A stretch of 33,603 bases of DNA from positions 1 to 33,603 of the forward strand of contig JARGNR010000065.1 of NCBI GenBank assembly GCA_029212405.1. Reading direction: 5' to 3'. The position numbers and the translations under genes were made by a program. The notes beneath the pieces are model-generated. The model ran no database searches and was not told the DNA's origin. It worked only from the letters and a program-made list of their open reading frames with translations. The stretch comes from Saprospiraceae bacterium. GTDB taxonomy: Bacteria; Bacteroidota; Bacteroidia; Chitinophagales; Saprospiraceae. This document shows, piece by piece, positions 1 through 7,553 of this stretch (the stretch's first letter is position 1; the number at the start of each line of letters is the position of its first letter).

Positions 1-357
1 TCCTAATACACGCCACTCCACTATGTCGTGTATTCCTTATGTCGTGTATCCCTCGTATGGAAGTAACTAAAATAAAGCATTTTACATCCTTTTTAAAGAG
101 GTTCTAAAAACAGAATAGTTTCCGGTTACACCATATATGCAAATAACCATGCTGTCTTAGAAAACGTATCCAATACCACTACAAATGATTTTTAGAAGTC
201 AGACACGAACAACATTGGTCTACATTCTAGATCGCAGTAATTGGATTTGATACATGATATTACCAACCTAAATATACTATAAATATTGAGTTCAATTCTA
301 TACTCATTGAACTCCTCCTTGCAGGTTTCCTAGATTGGTGGTAGGCCTTGTCGATTA
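1..357. other. Gene-free left edge with short repeats and a possible decayed integrase frame
   Basis: No intact ORF is visible in this 357-base stretch. A 16-base tandem repeat (TATGTCGTGTATTCCT, second copy with one mismatch) lies at 22-37 and 38-53, and AATACACG near position 5 pairs with CGTGTATT at 27-34. On the minus strand, 126-185 reads VVVLDTFSKTAWLF before a stop; this resembles the first beta-strand of rve-type integrase catalytic cores, but stops lie on both sides. The minus-strand sequence ending near 303-330 repeats AAGGAGGAGTT, which also occurs at the 3' end of the next gene (near 380-395), suggesting a small duplication. The stretch is best read as decayed sequence. Confidence 0.4.
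126..185 (-). pseudogene. Possible relic of an rve-type integrase core
   Basis: The frame reads FVVVLDTFSKTAWLFAYMV and then stops; another stop lies four codons upstream. The block VVxDTFSKxAW matches the consensus around the first catalytic strand of rve-type (RNase H fold) integrases, where hydrophobic residues precede D-x-F-S/T-K-x-A/G-W. No DDE triad, zinc-binding region or complete domain can be followed. A single 15-residue match in one of six frames may be chance, so this is recorded only as a lead. Confidence 0.15.
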
Positions 358-651
358 TCAATTGTGGTATTCATTTAATGTCAACTCCTCCTTACGGTAC
401 TTCCTATTATGAACTATTCCACGGATTCTGATATGATAATAAGTCATTTGTTCTTTTACATGGTGCTCTATTGCGTAAATTATTCCCGCTCTATAATTTT
501 GAATAGACTCGACATTCGTTGTTTTTACAGCATCACCCAACTCAAAGTCCAATGCATGATTAAATGTTTGTATAGGTCTTATATTATTACAATAGTAGTT
601 TCTCAATTCTCTATTGAGCCTTTCTAGTTGACAATGGATGTTATCTAACAT
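358..651 (-). CDS. Small hypothetical protein with an SH3/KOW-like C-terminal half
   Basis: The open frame extends to a TTG at 705, but the first ATG is at 651 and gives 97 residues. There is no signal peptide. The N-terminal third is charged and helical (QLERLNREL). The second half has the pattern FELGDAVK, then YRAGIIYAIEHH, MTYYHIR and YRKEEL. This alternation of a Gly-Asp turn, short beta strands and a closing acidic-basic strand is typical of SH3-like barrels in small Bacteroidota proteins, and also of the C-terminal barrel of some integrases. The gene sits between a GC-richer segment (about 715-800) and the decayed left edge, so it may itself be a remnant. No function can be assigned. 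Confidence 0.4.
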   Translation of the reverse strand: MLDNIHCQLERLNRELRNYYCNNIRPIQTFNHALDFELGDAVKTTNVESIQNYRAGIIYAIEHHVKEQMTYYHIRIRGIVHNRKYRKEELTLNEYHN

Positions 652-705
652 GGTGTCTATTCCAAAATCAAAGTATCCCGTTTTTTTAAGAAGTAAAATT
701 TTCAA

Positions 706-813
706 TTCCGCTTTTAGCTAAAGCCAGGCCCTGAGTCGTTTTCCGCCAGTCAAGATGGAATTGTGAGTTGGCCCTTGGTGGCTATGAACGACCAGCCATT
801 GTTATCAAATTTT
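706..813. other. GC-richer intergenic segment
   Basis: About 715-800 is visibly richer in G and C than its neighbours (runs such as CCAGGCCCTGAGTCG and GGCCCTTGGTGG). It contains no ORF with a plausible start. A short minus-strand frame (FHLDWRKTTQGLALAKSG) is open but has no recognisable family. The composition suggests a fragment of foreign or mobile DNA, but no terminal inverted repeats were found. Confidence 0.3.
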
Positions 814-1818
814 TTATCGAATTGATATGCCTGCAATAATTCCATAATCTGTGATTTCAAGAGTTGAGAATGCTGTTGAATCAGGGAGTCCATTAAGCAT
901 ATGCCAATTTTCACCATTATTTACTGATTTATAAATTCCAATCCATTGAGCAGAAAAAATATTATGCTCAATATGTTTTAATTCGTTAGTATAAAAATTT
1001 GGAGGTCGGGTTATACCATTTTGGGCGATTTCCCATAATTCACCATCATTTTGTGTTTTAAGTAGTTGTTGACCTATAGTCATTGCGTAAATATATCTTC
1101 CATCATTTCCTATATCATGTAGTGCATCCCCCTCATAAATAGACCTCCAATTTGTATTATTGCTATCTAACATAAGCACTCCACTTTGTGTGGCAGCATA
1201 AATTACTCCATTTAATGATGTAAAACCAAGAATTTGTAACTGTCCGAAAACATGTGACCACGTCTCACCATTATCAAGTGATTCGAATATACCAGCGTCG
1301 GTTCCGGCATAAATTGATTTTTCTAACTTGAAGAAAGCCCTTATCGGAGAGTTGATATTTTCTTTCGGTAGATCCCAACTCATTCCTCCATCCTTTGAAA
1401 TGAGTATTCCTTCTTTTAAGGTACCTATTACTAAATTACTTGATTCTACTTCAATACAATTGATGTCTAAGCCTTTTAGATGTTCATTATTTAGTGGAGA
1501 CCAATTATCTTGACCATCTGCAGCAACAAATACTCCATGATAATCTGTAGAGACATAGATTTTATTGCCATGTTGTTTAATTCCGCTTAATGTTGCATCT
1601 TCTGGGATTCCTTTAGCAAATGAAGACCAAGTCATACCCAAATCTTCAGACTTATATATAACAGAGGGTTTTTCTTCCGACCCATTTTTTTGATTTCTTT
1701 TTTCAGATGTTTTAGCAGCTTCAATTTTTGATGAAAGTTTTGGTCCATTATTTATGTCTTTCTGTTGACACCCATAAAAAGCTACTAAGAATGTAATAAT
1801 GAAAAATTTAAAATTCAT
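814..1818 (-). CDS. Asp-box (BNR-like) beta-propeller lipoprotein
   Basis: The preferred start is the ATG at 1818, because MNFKFFIITFLVAFYGC then forms a compact lipoprotein signal with the lipidated Cys at residue 17; an ATG five codons upstream is also possible. The mature protein carries repeated Asp-box motifs of the S-x-D-x-G-x-x-W type: KSEDLGMTW (about 56-64), SKDGGMSW (141-148), SLDNGETW (180-187), TQNDGELW (255-262) and SVNNGENW (298-305). These place it with sialidase-like, Ycf48-like or sortilin-like propellers, which are usually binding or assembly scaffolds. Sialidase catalytic residues are not evident. It is probably anchored to the outer membrane or periplasmic. The C-terminus ends abruptly (IIAGISIR), so the last blade may be clipped. 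Confidence 0.75.
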   Translation of the reverse strand: MNFKFFIITFLVAFYGCQQKDINNGPKLSSKIEAAKTSEKRNQKNGSEEKPSVIYKSEDLGMTWSSFAKGIPEDATLSGIKQHGNKIYVSTDYHGVFVAADGQDNWSPLNNEHLKGLDINCIEVESSNLVIGTLKEGILISKDGGMSWDLPKENINSPIRAFFKLEKSIYAGTDAGIFESLDNGETWSHVFGQLQILGFTSLNGVIYAATQSGVLMLDSNNTNWRSIYEGDALHDIGNDGRYIYAMTIGQQLLKTQNDGELWEIAQNGITRPPNFYTNELKHIEHNIFSAQWIGIYKSVNNGENWHMLNGLPDSTAFSTLEITDYGIIAGISIR

Positions 1819-1980
1819 GTTTTGATATGTCATATTGTCTTTTACTTAATTGTTTATAGCATCCTAATCCAATGCACACCTATTTGCTCATTTTATAATC
1901 CATTCACCCTCATAAACATAGTTTGAGGACAGTTTACTTTTGCGCATAGCTCATCCGCTTTAATAGTTTTAAATGCGAAA

Positions 1981-2058
1981 CTATTCCACACCTATAGGAT
2001 GTCTGATTCGGTCTGATAGTTCTTGATTCGTATATGCCCACATAGTTAGTTCTGTCAT
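1981..2058 (-). CDS. Mini-ORF overlapping the preceding gene (ATGA)
   Basis: A 25-residue frame (MTELTMWAYTNQELSDRI, then RHPIGVE) starts with an ATG that overlaps the TGA of the HEAT-like ORF as ATGA, the classic arrangement for translational coupling. The encoded peptide is soluble and amphipathic and matches no family I recognise. It is probably the stub of a gene whose 3' part has been lost, or a chance frame; only the overlap argues for coding. Confidence 0.25.
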   Translation of the reverse strand: MTELTMWAYTNQELSDRIRHPIGVE

Positions 2059-2474
2059 TGCTTCCTAAATTTATCGTTTTCCCATCTGCCAAGCTCAATT
2101 CTTTTATTGAGTTGGTGTTCTGCTAATTTACGTATTTCTATGTCTTGATGCGCTGATAAAATTTTGAGAGAGTTTATGTTTATTGGGTTGGGTTGAGCTC
2201 CAATAGCATAAATACACTTTCGAATATAAGAATACTTCAAATCTGGCATGCTTAAATAGGCAGGTATTTTATTTATTGCTGTTAGAAGTAATTCAGCGTT
2301 TTTTTCGTTCTGATGGTACGTTCTTTGAAATGCTCCGGCAATTTCTTCGTGTTCGTTGTGTTTATTATTTAGTAAAAAATGTTGAAATACAGCCTCTTTC
2401 TCTCCTTCTGATAATTTATTAAGCATAGGATAGAACTTGCTATGAAAAGTATTTTTCGTGTTGCCATTATTCAA
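2055..2474 (-). CDS. Hypothetical helical protein, possibly 5'-truncated
   Basis: The 139-residue reading begins at a TTG. The frame stays open for a further 14 codons upstream (QVVIQELENI) without any ATG, GTG or second TTG, so the true N-terminus may be missing. The protein is all-helical in appearance, has no signal peptide, and the last 40 residues (SLKILSAHQDIEIRKLAEHQL) look like a HEAT or armadillo-like repeat hairpin. No domain family is recognised with confidence. The stop codon overlaps the ATG of a 25-codon ORF. It lies between two damaged-looking loci and may be a relic itself. Confidence 0.4.
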   Translation of the reverse strand: MNNGNTKNTFHSKFYPMLNKLSEGEKEAVFQHFLLNNKHNEHEEIAGAFQRTYHQNEKNAELLLTAINKIPAYLSMPDLKYSYIRKCIYAIGAQPNPININSLKILSAHQDIEIRKLAEHQLNKRIELGRWENDKFRKQ

Positions 2475-2635
2475 TATGTTTTCTAATTCTTGTATGACTA
2501 CTTGGATTTTTATCTTTTATGGGTTTTCATCTCTAGTGTACATTCTGCTTATTCGAATCTCAAAATAGGAGAAATGTGGGTATTCCAATATGTATTTTGA
2601 TCAAGGTACTAGTACACCATACCCTCTACTACATG

Positions 2636-3406
2636 CTAATAAATGACAGTAATATCTCCTGACTTATGCTTTTTTATAAGCGAATCATCTATATATGTAA
2701 TTACGTAAATATACACCCCTGCATGTACAGGATTTTGTTGGTATTGACCATTCCAAATTGGATTATTGTCATTGGAGTAATACACTTTGTTCCCCCAACG
2801 ATCAAAAATACTACACTCCAAAATTTTACTAGTATCACTTTCCACTATTACAAACCATTCATCATTAATATTATCACCATTCGGAGAAAAAATATTAGGA
2901 ACAATAATTTTTAAAGAGTCTGGTTTTGCTAAAGAGCAGTTGTTTTGATTCACTACTTCCAAGAGAAAGCAATTTTTGCCAATAGCTTCAATCATTAGAG
3001 TATCTGGAACATTATCTGCGGAAAGAGATAGCGTTGCTTGTGTATTTTGCTCAAACGGACCGTAAACATTCATCTCATGAACTATCTGGAAAGTAGTATC
3101 TGATTCAACATAAAGATCAACAGTATAGACATCATCCGTATCATCTAGAGGTGTTCCATTATTGTCACAATCATTGATTTGAATAATTTCAACTTCAATG
3201 GGGCAATCTATAAATTTTATAAGCACAGATGCTCCAGTTTCGTTGCAGTTTGATACGGTTGACACGAATAGCAAGAACTCTCCATTTAGCCAATCTTGCT
3301 TACCTAATATATAACTTGTACTTTCTAAAGTGGCATCAATAAATTTTCCATCGCCTCCTGATGTCCATGTTACATCCGCGAAAGTAGAAAGACCAGCTGC
3401 AATGAT
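2636..3406 (-). pseudogene. Orphan C-terminus of a giant T9SS type B (CHU_C) secreted protein
   Basis: The frame is open from 3406 to 2636 (256 codons plus stop) with no ATG start; only an internal TTG at 3274 could serve. The first part (VTWTSGGDGKFID, then about 20 residues on, FLLFVSTVSNCNETGA) resembles the Ig/PKD-like repeats of very large gliding-associated adhesins, which normally read TWTTSGDGTF...LTLTATSNxPC. The last 90 residues are a gliding motility-associated C-terminal domain: VPNIFSPNGDNINDEW, then CSIFDRWGNKVYYS, WNGQ, GVYIYVI and a final GDITVIY. This domain directs export through the T9SS and is normally the tail of proteins of a thousand residues or more with an N-terminal signal peptide. 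Neither is present, so this is a 5'-deleted remnant. Confidence 0.75.
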
Positions 3407-3460
3407 TCATGGGTCCTAGAAAATAAATAGTGATCATTCAATTATTTCAAAAAACAGTAC

Positions 3461-3943
3461 TTAATTCCAACTCAAATCCAATCCTTCTAAAGGATTGGTT
3501 GATAGTTTTTCTTCTAGAGGTAGACTACTGTACCACCAATCAAAATATGCTTTGGCCACTGTTGGTAAAATGAGCTCTTGATCCACCAATTCTCCTGAAC
3601 TAGTCCTGGTTATTCTAGGGTTTAACGAAGGATACATGTACAATCCGAGATCATTGATTTCTTTCAATCGTATAGACTCAATAGTCCATAAAACATACAT
3701 GCCCACGGTAACTTCATATATATATAATGAGGACACTGGATTTCTTGGAAAATTGTTAATAATAAGTTCGTTATCCCGATATTTTAAAAGCTCGGTGATG
3801 TGGTCACTACTAAAATCAGTAGTTTCAAAAGTCTCGGTTTTATCTTCTATTAGAGAATTAATAAAAATTTCCACTTCAGTCTTTTCTTTGTTACAAGAGA
3901 CTAAAAGCAAGAATGCAGTGAAGCATATAAATAGACGATTCAT
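3461..3943 (-). CDS. Lipoprotein, probably DUF4943 family
   Basis: ATG start. MNRLFICFTAFLLLVSC is a clear lipoprotein signal with the lipidated Cys at residue 17, followed by NKEKTE. The 160-residue length and the conserved-looking core (ITELLKYRDNELIINNFPRNPVSS split by short gaps, then GMYVLWTIESIRL) fit my memory of DUF4943, a Bacteroidota family of about 160-residue lipoproteins without known function. A Trp/Tyr-rich segment (AKAYFDWWYSS) precedes the C-terminus. The gene stands alone. An inverted pair of the GAAGTGATTT motif lies 26-62 bases upstream of the start and may be a regulatory or dispersed repeat element. Confidence 0.7.
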   Translation of the reverse strand: MNRLFICFTAFLLLVSCNKEKTEVEIFINSLIEDKTETFETTDFSSDHITELLKYRDNELIINNFPRNPVSSLYIYEVTVGMYVLWTIESIRLKEINDLGLYMYPSLNPRITRTSSGELVDQELILPTVAKAYFDWWYSSLPLEEKLSTNPLEGLDLSWN

Positions 3944-3969
3944 TTTGCTCTTTTTTATTATGAAGTTAT

Positions 3970-4005
3970 GAAGTGATTTGTCAACCTACGTTTTTAAATC
4001 ACTTC
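3970..4005. repeat. Inverted pair of the GAAGTGATTT motif
   Basis: GAAGTGATTT at 3970-3979 and its exact reverse complement AAATCACTTC at 3996-4005 enclose a 16-base spacer. A truncated third copy (AAATCACTT) lies at 4061-4069. The same 10-mer recurs in intergenic DNA at 11944-11953, 14624-14633 and 20248-20257. The pair lies just upstream of the DUF4943-like lipoprotein gene; it could be an operator, a stem-loop or a dispersed repeat. Confidence 0.5.
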
Positions 4006-4136
4006 AATAATAGAACGATTGATTAAGCGGTTTTGATTCTTTAGAAGCTTATTAATTTAAAAATCACTTGGTGGCGGCTAGATTCTTAGTATTGTCAAAA
4101 CACTAGATCAAAAAGAAGTTTTCAACCCTATTAATT

Positions 4137-5645
4137 TTAGCTTTTTGTAAAGTAGATCATTTTATGAGATTTCTGATTTTCAATTTGTAAATAATATTGT
4201 CCATTAGAGAATTCACTTATTTGTATATTTTGAGTGAGTTGATTTATCCAGCCAACTTGAATTTTTTCCCCAATAAGATTAAATATTTGATAGGATTGTC
4301 CCAAAAGAGAAGGATCTTTTAATTCTAAATAAATGAAGTCTTGGGAAGGGTTTGGAAATATTCGAAATCCGCCATTCATGGGATTAGCCTGATCGGGAAT
4401 GCTGCTGGTTTCTTCCGTTAATTTTATAACATTATATGATCTATCTACAAATACAATTCCCTTATCCATTGTTTCCACGATATCCGTAATTATTGAAACA
4501 CCCACTTTATAAAATTCTTGTTCCCAAATGATATCCCCATCTTGATCAAGTTTAACAATCCAAGATCCCGATCCGTCAGTTCCCTCCAAATCTCCATCAT
4601 TAGAATTGGCTGAGCCAGCTACAAGAATGGACCCATCAGAGCATAGTGCTAAGGTCTTTGCGGATTCATCTCCTGACCCACCGAGGGATCGTTCCCATTC
4701 CATCACACCATCTTTGTCTGTCTTAACTATCCAGAAATCTATTCCTCCTGAAAGATTAGATACATCAATGTCATCAGAATAGGTATTACCGGATATGACA
4801 TATCCACCATCAGGTGCAGCTTTTACACCTGTGGCAACATCGGTATCCGATCCTCCAAAATTGTTTGACCATTGAACGACTCCGTCAGCATCAATCTTAA
4901 TGAGTAAAAAATCAAATCCACCATGAAAGTCAGGTACATCACCAGCAGTAGATTTAGTAACCCCGCCAAGAATAAATCCTCCATCCTGGGTGAGGTCAAC
5001 TCCATAGGCCCAATCCCAATTATTGCCTCCATACGAATTTTCCCATAAGATTTCACCATCAGCATCTAAACGCAATACCCAATAGTCCAGACCACCAATA
5101 TGATTTGAAATATCACCGTCTTCGGAATAAGCCCGTCCTGCAACAATATATCCTTGATCTGAAGTTTGATCAATGCCATACGCCATGTCTTCTTCAGAAC
5201 CACCATAAGAACGTTCCCATTCAATTTCGCCCAATGGAGAGAGTTTGACTACCCAGTAGTCATGTTCTCCAAATGCCTCGCTCACATCTCCATCTACAGA
5301 AAGCGTATTGCCCGCAACTATATATCCTCCATCCATGGTTTGTTTTACTGATTGAGCCTCATCCCATAACATTCCACCTAGCGACTTCTGCCATTCCATA
5401 TGGCCATTTACATCTACTTTCACCACCCAAAAATCGTAGTCTCCTAAAGGATCAGTAATATCCCCATCTTGAGAATTAGAGAACCCCACAACAATTACAC
5501 CTCCATCAGTAGTTGCATCAACTGAAAATGCCAGATCAGAGTTGCTTCCTCCAAAATTACTTTGCCATTCAATATTAACTTGGCCTTGAACAACGCTATG
5601 AAGGGAAATAAAGAAGAGAAACACAAGAAGGATTGTTCTTTTCAT
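4137..5645 (-). CDS. T9SS-exported seven-repeat beta-propeller-like protein
   Basis: The best start is the ATG at 5645 (MKRTILLVFLFFISLHSVVQGQ, a Sec signal peptide); the frame extends to a TTG at 5660. The body has about seven repeats of 55-58 residues. Each runs W-x-x-x-(F/Y/L)GGS-x-x-D-x-A, then T-x-DGGYI(V/L)AG, S-x-DGD(V/I)S, and D(F/Y)W(V/I)VK(L/V)D-x-x-G. The seventh is degenerate. Seven blades suit a propeller. The C-terminal 75 residues are a T9SS type A sorting domain (FRIFPNPSQDFIYLEL, then YQIFNLIGEKI and NGQYYLQI). The protein should be secreted or anchored at the surface. Such repeat proteins are common in Bacteroidota, usually without known ligands; no enzyme motif is seen. Confidence 0.85.
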   Translation of the reverse strand: MKRTILLVFLFFISLHSVVQGQVNIEWQSNFGGSNSDLAFSVDATTDGGVIVVGFSNSQDGDITDPLGDYDFWVVKVDVNGHMEWQKSLGGMLWDEAQSVKQTMDGGYIVAGNTLSVDGDVSEAFGEHDYWVVKLSPLGEIEWERSYGGSEEDMAYGIDQTSDQGYIVAGRAYSEDGDISNHIGGLDYWVLRLDADGEILWENSYGGNNWDWAYGVDLTQDGGFILGGVTKSTAGDVPDFHGGFDFLLIKIDADGVVQWSNNFGGSDTDVATGVKAAPDGGYVISGNTYSDDIDVSNLSGGIDFWIVKTDKDGVMEWERSLGGSGDESAKTLALCSDGSILVAGSANSNDGDLEGTDGSGSWIVKLDQDGDIIWEQEFYKVGVSIITDIVETMDKGIVFVDRSYNVIKLTEETSSIPDQANPMNGGFRIFPNPSQDFIYLELKDPSLLGQSYQIFNLIGEKIQVGWINQLTQNIQISEFSNGQYYLQIENQKSHKMIYFTKS

Positions 5646-5672
5646 GATCATAAATTTCAATTGTTTAATTAT

Positions 5673-5727
5673 GCTGACTAACGCTCGCTAAGTTGTCGAA
5701 TATAGTCAGCGCTTGGAGCAGTGCTCC
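5673..5727. repeat. Inverted repeats between two genes, possible terminator
   Basis: GCTGACTA at 5673-5680 pairs exactly with TAGTCAGC at 5703-5710 across a 22-base loop. A second small hairpin, GGAGC-AGT-GCTCC, follows at 5715-5727. The pair lies between the stop of the 382-residue gene (5871) and the start of the propeller gene (5645). There is no long T-run directly after either stem on the minus strand, so intrinsic termination is only a guess. Confidence 0.35.
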
Positions 5728-5870
5728 CTTATTGTCTAGTTCTATTTTTTTTACTGCTCACTTTATATTGCAATTCTCTCAATTTTTTTATTCGTCTGCA
5801 AGAAGTAATATGCATTATGTTGTTCTGTTCCTGTTATTTTTATTTTTTGCTTACTTCACAGCATCATTAT

Positions 5871-7019
5871 TTACCAAAACTTCCACCAAGGTTTTTTGCG
5901 TTGAATTGTTTTTTTTGGTTGACTTAGTTGTGTAGGATTTCCTTTTTTATTTGATTCGTTTGACTGCTTGTTTTGATTCGCTTGGATTTCCTTTGTATGC
6001 TCAGTTTTTTGCTGAGAATTTGGCATTGGAATATTTCTTTCCTCGTATTCTGAAATAAGGATTGACATACGTTGAAGTGCAAATATTTTCAATCTTGCAT
6101 CTGGAATTAAAGTAAGTCTATCAAACTCGTCATCTAATTCATCTTTGGTGAATTCTTTGTATTTTACTTTTAGCGCTTCTTCATCAATTTTACTCAGTTC
6201 AGCTTCAATACTAATTAGGAGCTCAGCATATTCTGCCTCGGTCAGCGGTTCAATTGTGTATTGTGTTTCATCAATTCTGTTGAATTTAGAATTCGCTATT
6301 AATTGAACTTGATCATAAGGCAATACATATTTTCCATTTTTTGCAGGGAATACTACATAATCCGCATGAGATAGAAATTGTGAACCGTGGGAATAGAAAA
6401 CAACATATCTTTTTCTATTTGAACTATCTTGTTTGGATGTTACGATTATTTGCGGGATTTGATATTTGTTGAGGTCAAAGAATTGGGTATTTTGAATATG
6501 CTCGACTAAGCTGTTGTAATAATTTACTTCACTGGAGTCATCTAATGTCTGGTGAATAGCCGGACCTATCGTATAATTCATATAGCAACATCCAATAGAA
6601 AGTAAATGTCCATCTTTTCCTATACTATCTAAAAAGAGATCAACACCTAAAGTTTTAATTGAATCGATCCATTCTTGATTATAATTTGCAATTAATTCCT
6701 CGGAGGTGACAGAATTCTCAGCATCTTCAGGCAAAATTTCGCCATTGGTTAATTGGGCAATTATTTTTGAGATATCCACTGCTAGTTTAAAATCCTCTTC
6801 ACTTGCCATTACATTAATCCCAATGGAATAGGAATTTTCTTCTTTTGAAATGGTTATTCCTCGGGTTGACTTATTCAGAATATAGATTTTTGTTCTTTTT
6901 AGAGGATCCGATAAATGATTAGGTTGGCTATAAAATCTAATACTGGGATTATTTAGACCCAAAGTAAGATCGTCGTAAGTAACTTCATTTTGACTTTTAA
7001 TATTGAAATAGAAACTCAT
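5871..7019 (-). CDS. Unknown 382-residue cytoplasmic protein with a Lys/Gln-rich, WWKFW-ending tail
   Basis: ATG start, with no signal peptide or membrane segment. The first 230 residues look globular (alpha/beta, with ISKEENSYSIGINVMAS early and RKRYVVFYSHGSQFL near 205-220). A charged helical stretch follows (EAEYAELLISIEAELSKIDE). The last 50 residues are low-complexity Gln/Asn/Lys/Ser and end in KKPWWKFW, an aromatic-basic terminus I have seen on other Bacteroidota cytosolic proteins. I do not recognise a domain family. The upstream region contains the 14-unit CAT repeat and its mini-ORF, which may affect expression. Confidence 0.75.
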   Translation of the reverse strand: MSFYFNIKSQNEVTYDDLTLGLNNPSIRFYSQPNHLSDPLKRTKIYILNKSTRGITISKEENSYSIGINVMASEEDFKLAVDISKIIAQLTNGEILPEDAENSVTSEELIANYNQEWIDSIKTLGVDLFLDSIGKDGHLLSIGCCYMNYTIGPAIHQTLDDSSEVNYYNSLVEHIQNTQFFDLNKYQIPQIIVTSKQDSSNRKRYVVFYSHGSQFLSHADYVVFPAKNGKYVLPYDQVQLIANSKFNRIDETQYTIEPLTEAEYAELLISIEAELSKIDEEALKVKYKEFTKDELDDEFDRLTLIPDARLKIFALQRMSILISEYEERNIPMPNSQQKTEHTKEIQANQNKQSNESNKKGNPTQLSQPKKTIQRKKPWWKFW

Positions 7020-7106
7020 TTTTAATTTTATTAATGTTTATAATGGTTTATCTATACTGGCTGGTAAAACGTAAAAGAGGCCAGACAAGGATATTCTATA
7101 CTTTAA

Positions 7107-7208
<102 letters not shown>

Positions 7209-7263
7209 GAATAATCGGCTGACACTATTATGTTTTGATTTATCTAATCACGCGATAAAATAT

Positions 7264-7518
7264 TTAATTCCATTGAAGTAAGATCAATAAAATGGAAGAA
7301 ATATAAAAAATAACCACAAATAAATTGATGGCATTCTTTGTTTTTGCTTTCTCTTCCCTAATAATTGGAATAAAAGGCTGGCCCAAAATTCCAATTAATA
7401 AAGGCTTTTTTAAATGTGATATGTTTTCCTTGGAACTAATTAATTTGAAATGAAGAGCCATTTTTAAGAAGGCACTCGCAATGACAACAATAAAAAGAAT
7501 ATTTTCAAAGGTTTCCAT
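7264..7518 (-). CDS. Small membrane protein with two transmembrane segments
   Basis: ATG start, 84 residues. Two hydrophobic helices are visible: about 7-23 (ILFIVVIASAFLKMALH) and about 64-82 (INLFVVIFYISSILLILLQ). They are joined by a basic loop (SSKENISHLKK, then REEKAKTKN), with a Pro-containing hydrophobic stretch (PLLIGILGQPFIPII) in the middle that might dip into the membrane. It follows the 169-residue lipoprotein gene with a gap of only 35 bases, so the two are probably cotranscribed. No family is recognised. Confidence 0.65.
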   Translation of the reverse strand: METFENILFIVVIASAFLKMALHFKLISSKENISHLKKPLLIGILGQPFIPIIREEKAKTKNAINLFVVIFYISSILLILLQWN

Positions 7519-7553
7519 GTAATATAGTTTATCGAGGTCTTTTATACTCTTTG

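Noticed and set aside
409-627. Rightward 72-codon ORF over the SH3-like gene
   Set aside because: It is antisense to the minus-strand ORF and has a hydrophobic, shadow-like composition without a signal peptide or family.
358-705. TTG at 705 as the start of the first gene
   Set aside because: The extra 18 residues have no signal or conserved feature, and an ATG is available at 651.
4823-5065. Second minus-strand frame inside the propeller gene
   Set aside because: It is an out-of-frame reading of the repeat region, which keeps frames open by base composition.
5693-5935. Rightward ORFs in the gap before the propeller gene
   Set aside because: The Phe/Leu-rich translations come from AT-rich sequence, run into the 3' end of the 382-residue gene on the opposite strand, and have no recognisable start context.
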